Source: Solanum dulcamara
Taxonomy: Eukaryota > Streptophyta > Magnoliopsida > Solanales > Solanaceae
DNA length: 64,000 bases
Reading direction: 5' to 3'
Assembly (NCBI RefSeq): GCF_947179165.1
Contig: NC_077246.1
Coordinates: forward strand, 66,008,921 to 66,072,920
Shown here: positions 58,701 to 64,000 of the stretch, piece after piece
Numbering within the stretch: the first letter of the stretch is position 1
How the letters are laid out: every line of letters begins with the position of its first letter
Program-made: the position numbers and the translations under genes
The notes under the pieces: model-generated
What the model saw: the letters and a program-made list of their open reading frames with translations, nothing else
What the model was told of the DNA's origin: nothing
The model's database searches: none

Positions 58701-60859
58701 TTTTGAAAATGGGGTTGAAATCACAAGGGAAAAACAAGATTTTTTTTTTAAAATCATGTTACCCATAATGTAAGAAACTTGAATATAAAATTTCATAGAA
58801 ACGGAGCTCAAATCAACCGTCAAACCAACAAAATACAATTTCTTAATCTTTAGGTCCGAAATCTCCAGTTCTATGCTCAGACGTGGTTTAAACGGTGAAA
58901 TAATCAACAAATCAGAAAATAAATACCAATCAGGGAGTATCATTTTAAAAAATACCAATCAGGGAGTTAAAAATCTTACCCTCGCGACAAAAATCTTGAA
59001 GATTGCCTTCCCCATTGACAAAAGATCATACTTTATACACCTAAGGCTAAAAATCAATATTCCCACATTCATAACCATGAATTTAAGTGTGACAATAATG
59101 GGTATTATTGCAAAATGACTAAATTTGAATTCGAATCACGTGCTAGTTGATCATAGGAGAAAAATACATCGAAAATTGCCTTTATTGGAGCTCCCCAAAT
59201 GTTGAAAATACCAAATAGAACACGATCTGAGATTTTATCTCAGCGATTTCCGTTTTCGCGATCATTTTTTTTGCATTGCACCTACGCAAACAACCTCTCT
59301 ACCTCCATGAGGTAGTGGTAAGGTCTGCGTACACTTTACCCTCCTCAGACCCCACTAGTGGAATTTCACTGGGTATGTTGTTGTTGTTGTTGGCATTGCA
59401 CTTGCGGTGCCAGTTCCGCAGTTGCGGTTTCACGCATACAGTCTGATTTCTGTAGCTATGGCTTTGTGGATGTGTATCTATTTCTGTGGTCGCACCAGCG
59501 CCAACAATCCTTCCCAACACTAAAATGAGCATATTTGTCTTATACGAACTCGAAATATGACGACTCTTTATGCAATAATTTCGAAAATTACGATACAGAT
59601 ATAAAGGTTCAATCCAAATTCCATTTGGAGCTCATTTGCTTTAGGTAGTACCATTGAAACTCAACAACGTCGAAACACCAAACTCTGAACGAACACCCAA
59701 TACTCATTTGAGACCTTCCAGACGCAAACCAATTGTGCAAATCAATCATAAAACACGATCCAGACTAGTTGGAACCATAAAATCACCCATCTAGGGTCAT
59801 CTTGACCAAATGTTGACTGAAGTCAACTCTTAACTTCTAAATTTCCAAACTTCCCATATAATGACTTGAAACCCATCCGAATACCTCAGGACCCGAAACA
59901 ATAGTCCAACTAACTCAAAGATGATCCTTCGGGACTAACGGAACTGGTGGAATTCCATTCGAGCTCATCTTCCTCAAATATTGACTTTGTCCAACCATTT
60001 CAACTTTTCAAAATGAATAACTTATCCAAATCTCGTCCAACCACTTTGGGAGCCATGTCGCCCATCCCTGCAAACCACAAATATTGTACTGAACCTACGA
60101 AAAGGGGTAAAATAGGCAAAACACGCAAAAATCATAAAATGACTATGAGGGTGGTTACAAATACTTTCATTTGATACTTATCTCTATCATAACACACTTG
60201 CTAGTCTAACAGTAATGACTATAATTCTGAATTCTATATATTTATGACATTCACTGAGTGTTACTGTTATTTATGTCTCCTCCCAACACATTACTATGTG
60301 TTTCTTTCATATTAATCTTGTGGATCGTTTCTTAGCTAGGACTAACTTCTGAATTTGCTGTTACTAAGAGAATGATACCATGGAGGCTGAATTTGAGGAA
60401 GCATTACTTTTGGAGGCCGAAAATGTCTGGGCTCAACGTGAATGGTCAATTCAGCATGTTCTGTTTCCCTCCCTCAGGCTCTTCTTCAAGCCCCCTAATT
60501 CTATGGCTACAAATGGAACTTTTGTTCAGGTACCATATAAGTAAAACTTTTCTTCGTTGCCATCTCTTGCTTTACATATTTTCCTATTATGATTTAGTGT
60601 CACAATCTTTCTCATTCCTATATTTCCAAAGGGCACGAATAGGAAACCAAAAAATGAAAAGGAGAGAAAGCATAAATCTCTAGTGTGGTTTTTTCCTAGC
60701 AGATATTTGATCTCTCCTCACCCGCTCCTTCCCCGTCTTTCTACTCTTCTTTTTAAAGATGTTATCTTGAGTCGCACATGTTTATGCTATTGATCATCTA
60801 CTGTCTTTTTCTAGGTTGCATCACTGGAAAAGCTCTACAGAATTTTTGAGAGATGTTAA
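31772..60859 (+). CDS. MLH1: MLH1, DNA mismatch repair protein (intact, 16 exons, 738 aa)
   Basis: MutL homolog; nuclear partner of PMS1 and MLH3 in mismatch repair and meiotic crossing-over. Exons: 31772-32038, 32270-32442, 33030-33102, 33423-33557, 33665-33875, 34406-34554, 36765-36863, 38669-38738, 38865-38997, 41926-42020, 42110-42218, 49557-49722, 49906-50067, 55881-56049, 60369-60529, 60815-60859. All introns are GT-AG, every junction keeps phase, and the total is 2217 nt with no stop. The GHKL ATPase motifs are ELIENSLDA (54-62), DDGHGI (83-88) and GFRGEAL (118-124). The C-terminus is the family's FERC. Arabidopsis MLH1 is about the same length (737). The start is the ATG at 31,772 in a good context (GCCATGG); a GTG two codons earlier is not used. 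Introns 6, 7, 9, 11, 13 and 14 (1.8-7.3 kb) are full of transposon DNA. Exon choice is by eye. Confidence 0.96.
32039..34405 (+). other. MLH1 introns 1-5
   Basis: Introns of 231, 587, 320, 107 and 530 bp, AT-rich, with no element recognised. Introns 1-4 recur almost unchanged in unit 3. Intron 5 holds the G-rich tract. Confidence 0.8.
34196..34220 (+). other. G-quadruplex-type tract in MLH1 intron 5
   Basis: Four G runs of 6, 8, 5 and 3 separated by single bases (T, T, A) on the coding strand, a strong match to the four-run G4 pattern. Folding is inference. Confidence 0.8.
35047..35554. mobile_element. Non-autonomous MULE-like element in MLH1 intron 6
   Basis: The ends TGTTATCAAA and, inverted, GTATTATCAAAG are similar terminal repeats. 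The element is flanked by the 13-bp direct repeat TGGTTTCATGCAG (35,034-35,046 and 35,555-35,567). A target duplication of 9 bp or more suggests a Mutator-type mover. A TS SINE has inserted into it, and the unit 3 breakpoint (35,490) lies inside it. Confidence 0.75.
35224..35352 (-). mobile_element. TS-type SINE with 15-bp target duplication
   Basis: On the - strand: CCCTCCTAAGACTCCACTTG and related body words, then a (TTG)n tail (seen as AACAAC on +). It is flanked by the perfect 15-bp repeat TATATGAACAAATAA at 35,209-35,223 and 35,353-35,367, the mark of LINE-driven insertion. It is nested in the MULE-like element of intron 6. Confidence 0.95.
35568..36764 (+). other. Remainder of MLH1 intron 6
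   Basis: No gene. 35,568-35,846 is repeated at 63,723-64,000 in unit 3. The rest is AT-rich without recognised elements. Confidence 0.5.
37000..37145. repeat. MITE-like fragment in MLH1 intron 7
   Basis: AGCCAAATATACCCTTGAAC and AATACCCTTCTTACTAACG are phrases of a common Solanaceae repeat with inverted ends. Only part is present. Confidence 0.45.
37150..37960 (+). mobile_element. LINE 3' fragment in MLH1 intron 7
   Basis: The + strand encodes, in broken frames, [20 protein letters not shown], then [20 protein letters not shown], and farther on a [16 protein letters not shown] segment. These are the region between the RT and the zinc-binding (zf-RVT) domain of plant LINEs. No RT or endonuclease remains here, so it is a 5'-truncated or decayed insertion. 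Confidence 0.75.
37961..38668 (+). other. End of MLH1 intron 7
   Basis: AT-rich, no gene or element recognised. The intron acceptor lies before 38,669. Confidence 0.5.
38998..40100 (+). other. First part of MLH1 intron 9
   Basis: No gene or clear repeat recognised. Confidence 0.45.
40380..41760 (-). mobile_element. gypsy 3' fragment in MLH1 intron 9
   Basis: On the - strand 41,040-41,520 gives, in broken frames, the integrase C-terminus ([20 protein letters not shown] and [13 protein letters not shown]). 40,738-41,022 continues with [20 protein letters not shown], the polyprotein tail of a gypsy element. 40,400-40,560 looks like LTR-proximal DNA. RT and RNase H are missing. Confidence 0.7.
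42566..42665 (-). mobile_element. TS-type SINE fragment in MLH1 intron 11
   Basis: ACAACAACAA followed by the TS body on the - strand (GTGGGGTCTGGGAAGGTTGA seen on +). It splits the copia RT between the LDIKN and FLHGDLE segments, so it is younger than that copia insertion. Confidence 0.82.
44228..45018. mobile_element. Stowaway-like MITE carrying a SINE, intron 11
   Basis: It begins TACTCCCTCTGTTCACTTTT. The right side (about 44,955-45,018) has the degenerate inverted counterpart (AAAGTGGACAAATAAAAATG). Boundaries are approximate. Confidence 0.55.
44307..44490 (-). mobile_element. TS-type SINE, intron 11
   Basis: An (AAC)n run on + (the TTG tail on -), then CCACCATGTGGGGTCTGGGG, TTGTACGCAGACCTAACC and GGGCGGCTGTTTCCGAAAGA, the SINE body. 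A possible target duplication is AGCATATC at about 44,298 and again at about 44,489. Confidence 0.9.
46200..47995 (+). mobile_element. LINE (L1 clade) 5' part: ORF1-like and endonuclease, intron 11
   Basis: 46,262-46,522 encodes a DUF4283/gag-like segment ([20 protein letters not shown]). About 46,770-46,830 gives a [16 protein letters not shown] zinc knuckle. From about 47,160 an AP-type endonuclease follows: [34 protein letters not shown], the CDFNTI-like stretch near 47,575 and [13 protein letters not shown] near 47,820, which carries the C-terminal Asp-His pair. Frames are broken. The RT that should follow is missing; sequence changes at about 47,995. Confidence 0.85.
47993..48240. repeat. 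MITE-like DNA interrupting the LINE
   Basis: GGCCTCATTTTTTTTCATTA and AGACGTCTGAAGCTGAATAC, with inverted-sounding ATTCAGATG words, resemble a hAT-type Solanaceae MITE. The right end is not resolved. Confidence 0.4.
48283..48437 (-). repeat. copia LTR with primer-binding site (fragment)
   Basis: On the - strand an LTR-like sequence starts TGTTAAGTATTGTGAGG at about 48,437, has a TATAG-type box and ends at about 48,298. Directly after it comes GTGGTATCAAAGC (48,284-48,296), a typical copia primer-binding site complementary to initiator-Met tRNA. Internal coding DNA is absent. Confidence 0.7.
48450..48665 (+). mobile_element. Putative SINE (different family)
   Basis: About 200 bp with a perfect pol III B-box-like GGTTCGAACC at about 48,533, an A-box-like AGCTTAACTAGG about 20-30 bp upstream, and a 3' end TTATTAAAAAGAAAAG. 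This layout fits a tRNA-derived SINE. No tRNA cloverleaf is visible and no target duplication was found. Confidence 0.5.
48683..49263 (+). mobile_element. LINE 3' part: zinc-binding RT tail, intron 11
   Basis: In broken frames: [46 protein letters not shown], then [10 protein letters not shown] and [16 protein letters not shown]. This is the zf-RVT domain and C-terminus of a plant LINE. It is collinear with the endonuclease part at 46.2-48.0 kb, so both may be one LINE that lost its RT. It ends about 290 bp before MLH1 exon 12. Confidence 0.85.
50068..50570 (+). other. First part of MLH1 intron 13
   Basis: AT-rich intron DNA, nothing recognised before the copia LTR. Confidence 0.5.
50571..54203 (+). 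mobile_element. copia element, 3'-truncated, in MLH1 intron 13
   Basis: A 5' LTR (about 50,571-50,720) starts TGTTAGAATAG and carries a CTATAAATAGGG TATA box. Then come: gag in pieces ([20 protein letters not shown] at about 51,527; [20 protein letters not shown] at about 51,730); a zinc knuckle [12 protein letters not shown] (about 51,935); the protease site [12 protein letters not shown] (about 52,252); integrase with [14 protein letters not shown] (52,829-53,038) and [20 protein letters not shown]; and RT at 53,838-54,206 ([18 protein letters not shown], then [16 protein letters not shown]). Sequence stops matching just after MEQPP. RNase H and 3' LTR are missing. Many stops. Confidence 0.88.
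54204..54843 (+). repeat. Possible solo LTR, 640 bp
   Basis: It starts TGAAGTTCAAG right where copia RT homology ends and finishes ACCAAACTAACA; the TG...CA termini and lack of coding sequence suggest an LTR. The flanking pentamers GGAAC and GAGTT do not match, so a clean solo-LTR insertion is not shown. Confidence 0.4.
54847..55057. mobile_element. MITE in MLH1 intron 13
   Basis: TTTGGACATAG at the left end and its inverted form CTATGTCCATA at the right bracket about 210 bp. The interior is made of TTTTTCA/TGAAAAA-type complementary words, as in foldback MITEs. Confidence 0.65.
55183..55400 (-). mobile_element. LINE 3' fragment in MLH1 intron 13
   Basis: On the - strand, 68 codons with [20 protein letters not shown] and FEGKVIF correspond to the C-terminal segment of plant LINE polyproteins (compare [16 protein letters not shown] at 49.1 kb). 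Only the tail is present. Confidence 0.7.
55401..55880 (+). other. End of MLH1 intron 13
   Basis: No gene or element recognised up to the TTTGTAG acceptor before 55,881. Confidence 0.5.
56866..57025. repeat. About 43-bp tandem repeats, intron 14
   Basis: GGCATGCCACTCCGTTCCAT + ACATGATATTGGACA-type units recur about four times with drift (56,868, 56,902, 56,938 and 56,973 regions). Confidence 0.7.
57885..58040. repeat. About 45-bp tandem repeats, intron 14
   Basis: ATAACAACCACAACGCGTGG + CACATCCC + GATACAATA-type units, four copies at about 57,890, 57,931, 57,972 and 58,012. Confidence 0.75.
58085..58165. repeat. 40-bp direct duplication
   Basis: GGCGAATTCATCAATTAGGA + TCTCAATGGT(T/A)TACATCAA is present twice in tandem. 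Confidence 0.85.
59290..59393 (+). mobile_element. TS-type SINE fragment (unit 2 copy)
   Basis: Same insertion as 25,634-25,737, with a TTG tail of five units instead of six. On + strand, in MLH1 intron 14. Confidence 0.88.
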
Positions 60860-61500
60860 ACCTAGGAGAATTTTGATGTGGCTTTCCTTGAAGCAAAAGG
60901 ATGTACAAATGTACAGTTTCTGATTTGAGAATGAAATTCCCTGGCCCCTACCCCCAAAGAACCAAAGTATGAAACAGGTACAAGTTCTGTTTTTTTTGTT
61001 TTTGCCTGGGAAAACAATCCCAAGGGAAGCTTCTTGCTAGTGCTGGCTGTGAAGATGGTCAGATTGGATATGGTACACCCCCACCCCTACATCAAACGTT
61101 TTATTTGTGCTTTTCTGCATGCATTCATTATGAAAAGAAGCAAAAATGGAAGGTATGCATTGTCTCTGTTTTGCTTTATTCCACTAAACTAGTGATGAAG
61201 ACATCATGCTATACGCAAGACAGCAGTTGAGCAAATAGGAGTTCAAAAGAAGCCAAAAAATCGGAGGCTAAAATTTACTTTTCTTGATTACTCAATAAAC
61301 CAAAGATGCCAAAAAACCTAATCTCAACTGAAAATCAAGAACATGGTAAAAACTGATAAAATATCGAAGCAAGATGTTTCCTGACTGAGAGAATGTAATT
61401 CTCATTAGTATACACAAAAATGAAAAGAATGACTACTTCCTACTCCATGAAATTTTTGTTGGAATACAAGCACAAATAACGAAGCAATCAAGCAAATAAC
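60860..61500 (+). other. 3' flank of MLH1 unit 2
   Basis: Aligns with 27,191-27,820 (3' flank of unit 1). It ends at AAGCAAATAAC, where the patch copied from the 5' end of MLH1 begins. Confidence 0.85.
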
Positions 61501-61518
61501 CAGAGCAGCGTGGCCATG
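61501..61518 (+). repeat. 18-bp templated filler at rearrangement junction
   Basis: CAGAGCAGCGTGGCCATG is identical to 61,595-61,612 (and 31,757-31,774), that is, the MLH1 start-codon context. It sits between 3'-flank DNA (to 61,500) and 5'-flank DNA of MLH1 (from 61,519, equal to 31,681). Confidence 0.93.
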
Positions 61519-61609
61519 CTAGTACAGCTGCAGCATGTCTGTGAAATTTTAATCTCCTTCTCCATGACTGCCCCTCCGCCACATTATTACATAGCAGAGC
61601 AGCGTGGCC

Positions 61610-63672
61610 ATGGAAATTGAACAAGCTATTATTGAAGTGGAAATGGAAGATGAACCCATTCCAGCCTCGATTCCCCAGGAGCCACCGAAGATTCGGCGTC
61701 TGGAGGAATCTGTGGTTAACAGAATCGCGGCTGGGGAAGTCATCCAACGGCCAGTGTCTGCCGTCAAAGAGCTCATTGAGAACAGCCTGGATGCTGATTC
61801 CACCTCTATTTCCGTTGTTGTTAAGGATGGTGGTCTTAAACTTATCCAAGTTTCCGACGATGGCCATGGAATCCGTGTACGCTTCTCAGTTCTCATTCTA
61901 AACAACTTTTCCAGTTAAATTTATTTTCTTAAGTTTAATTTAAATATTCCGAAACTGCACATTTAAGTATTATTACTGAAATTGCCAAATATTTTGGGGC
62001 AGTGGAAGTACTAATACTCAACCACCGCTATATATATATTTTGACTCCTATGCTTCTCCACTGAAAGATTTTATTTTGATTCCTTTTTTATGTTTTTTTT
62101 TTATAGTACGAAGATTTGCCAATTTTATGCGAGAGGCATACAACATCCAAGCTGAGTAAATTTGAAGATTTGCAGTCCATTAGATCGATGGGATTTAGAG
62201 GAGAAGCCTTGGCTAGCATGACATATGTGGGTCATGTCACTGTCACCACCATTACTATGGGCCAGTTGCATGGATACAGGTGATATAATGTGTACAAGAG
62301 TAGTTGTTTTTCCATCCTTGAAAATGAAATACCTCACAGGAATATATGTTGTATTGTGTTAGGGAATTACATCATGCATGATAAACATTTTCATTGCGTA
62401 TGATATGCTTTCCCTTAAATTTTTTTTTGTTTGTATGTAGGTTGTGCTTTTAGTAATTTCATCTTTCTTTCTCAAAGTATTTTTTCCCCGTAATGTTTTC
62501 TTTCACAGCAACTTAGTTTGCCTCGGAGTTTTGAGAGTTATTCCCTAGCAGGCTTTTGTTGTTTTCTTTTTAGGTTTCTTCACGTTAGTGACGAATGTAG
62601 CTTATTAGCTGCAGGTTACCGAACCCACTATTGTCAACATGGAACATGGATATATATGTGAAAAGCCACTAATTTATATATTCTGGACCCATGAATCAAA
62701 AGTACAATAAGTTCTGTGCTAAGAACTTTAAAGATCGAAACCAACAAGCTTATATTCTGAATGTGCCTTTGCTTCATGTTCATTTTTATCTAAATAGTCA
62801 TTATATGATTTAGAGAAAAAGTAAATTGTTGGTATAACTTTTTTTTTCTTCCTTGGGATCTTCCAGGGCAACATATAGAGATGGTTTGATGGTGGATGAG
62901 CCAAAAGCTTGTGCTGCTGTCAAGGGTACCCAGATAATGGTATGATGGCAACGTCTTGTTTCCTAGATTCTATGATCGTGTTTTGCTCTTTATCTTTAAG
63001 TCCTCATATATAATTTGATGGACATTGGGATGTGGGAACAATGAAGGCAATAGAACTTTTATTTTTTAAAATGGTATATAAGACCTAGCTCAGAAGCATT
63101 CTGGCTTCAAGTTTGATTAAGTCTTTATTTTTCTATGAAAAAGCTTAGTTCCACTAATTGAACTGTCCTTAATTCGGAAGTTCATTAATACTTTCTCTGT
63201 TTATGTGTGAAGCTATAATAATTGCTACAAGAACTTTTGCTTGGTTGTTTTTTCCCCAGATTGAGAATTTATTTTATAACATGGCTGCGCGAAGGAAAAC
63301 CCTTCAGAATTCTGCCGATGACTATCCAAAAATTGTTGACCTTATTAGTAGGTTTGCAATTCATCACACACATGTGAGCTTCTCTTGTAGAAAGGTTAGT
63401 TGTTTGACAATGTTATGTTCCTTTATTGTTTTTATTACTTATTCTCTCGTGTTCAAGCACATGTTTAGAAATACATCACTTTAGAATTTCTTTGTACACA
63501 GCATGGAGCTGGTAGAGCAGATGTTCACACTCTCACTACTACTTCAAGGCTTGATGCAATTAGATCCGTTTATGGAGTTTCAGTTGCTCGAAATCTGATG
63601 AAAATCGAAGTTTCTGATACTGGTCCATTAAATTCAGTTTTTAAGCAAGGTGAAGCACTCAACACGTTTTGA
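61610..63672 (+). pseudogene. MLH1: MLH1 unit 3: truncated N-terminal copy (exons 1-5 partial)
   Basis: Exons 61610-61876, 62107-62279, 62867-62939, 63260-63394 and 63502-63645 equal exons 1-4 and the first 144 nt of exon 5 of unit 2. Within this stretch and its introns I see no coding difference. After 63,645 the sequence jumps to intron-6 DNA (unit 2 position 35,491), adding QGEALNTF and a TGA at 63,670-63,672. If spliced normally it would give 272 residues: the whole GHKL ATPase core (motifs at 54-62, 83-88 and 118-124) without the C-terminal half that binds PMS1/MLH3. The known upstream region and MITE are absent; it starts 751 bp after the unit 2 stop. Probably a pseudogene, but an expressed fragment is not excluded. 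Confidence 0.93.
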
Positions 63673-64000
63673 GCTTCGCTTCAAGGCTTTAGCATGCCTT
63701 TGATAATACTGGTTTCATGCAGAAAATGCAAAGTCAGAACAGAGTGGGTATCTTTCAAAATTAGAAAGGTTAAAGTGGTCTGGCTAATTTTGTATAATAT
63801 TGACTTGAGATAAGTTTAGAAGTAACACGGTCAATGAGGATTCATATAGCCGACTCCAACTTGTTCAAGATTGAGACATAATTGTGGTAGAAAGATTAAA
63901 CAATAGAAAGGCCAAATGGTCCAGCCAACATGAAAATTCACACAGAAGGTCTAAGAATAACCCTCAGATGAAAACTCACCCGTAGAACGGTAGAAGATAT
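63646..64000 (+). other. Intron-6 DNA of MLH1 unit 3, to window end
   Basis: Aligns with 35,491-35,846 of unit 2 with about 8 substitutions and one 8-bp insertion (near 63,988). It includes the right end of the MULE-like element. Whether exon 7 and later follow lies outside the window. Confidence 0.88.

Larger units (their letters stand above)
56547..60151 (-). repeat. LTR-derived DNA in MLH1 intron 14
   Basis: The block starts TGTCACGATCCAAAATCGGG, has a second similar head at about 57,218 (TCATGGTCCGAATACGGG) and ends GGGTGGTTACA at 60,151, the LTR edge seen also at 26,489. It seems to be two or three nested gypsy-type LTRs in - orientation. The part from 58,717 is shared with unit 1. Exact borders are not resolved. 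Confidence 0.55.

Noticed and set aside
60372..60683. 103-codon + frame over exon 15 (also 26,703-26,921)
   Set aside because: Wrong frame of MLH1 exon 15; the correct frame continues the MLH1 C-terminus and has proper splice sites.
61501..63645. Two independent deletions as the sole cause of unit 3 structure
   Set aside because: Would not explain why only the DNA between the two joints is nearly identical to unit 2; kept only as an alternative if divergence proves uniform.

Overview
This is a plant nuclear window, most likely Solanaceae. The family call rests on several copies of the TS-type SINE (a (TTG)n-tailed SINE with a conserved body), on chromovirus Ty3/gypsy and Ty1/copia elements, and on MITEs of a kind common in that family. 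The genus cannot be fixed from sequence alone. There is no bacterial or organellar DNA, no operon and no CRISPR array. Nearly everything outside one host gene is transposable-element DNA.

Left third (1-16.4 kb): a decayed Mutator-like element of the type that carries a ULP1-like cysteine protease gene. The ULP1/DUF1985 gene reads + (1-10.0 kb), and the MULE transposase reads - (about 11.5-14.1 kb), so the two are convergent. Both have stop codons. A Ty1/copia element with two 256-bp LTRs (834-6257, - strand) sits inside the DUF1985 coding region. Three tandem-repeat blocks belong to this element (7.8-8.6, 10.4-11.0 and 14.3-14.8 kb).

Next (16.4-25.1 kb): a 5'-truncated, frameshifted chromovirus (RT, RNase H, integrase, chromodomain) with a roughly 2.9-kb 3' LTR that holds a 36-bp minisatellite and a 29-unit TTA microsatellite. 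A second LTR end and AT-rich DNA follow.

Right part (25.1-64 kb): a tandem array of the mismatch-repair gene MLH1. Unit 1 keeps only the last two exons (26.70-27.19 kb), with a nonsense codon. Unit 2 is a complete 16-exon gene (31,772-60,859) whose exons join in phase into a 738-residue MutL homolog. Its introns are swollen by nested LINE, copia, gypsy, MITE and SINE insertions. Unit 3 begins only 751 bp downstream with exons 1-4 and part of exon 5 (61,610-63,645), then jumps into intron-6 sequence, leaving a 272-codon reading frame for the ATPase domain.

The most unusual signal is how unit 3 is built. A roughly 2.1-kb patch almost identical to unit 2 is flanked by DNA that differs from unit 2 by several percent. 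One edge carries an 18-bp filler copied from about 75 bp away, and the other edge has a 5-bp microhomology. This looks like template-switch repair or a conversion patch inside a mismatch-repair gene array. An assembly artefact is the main alternative.
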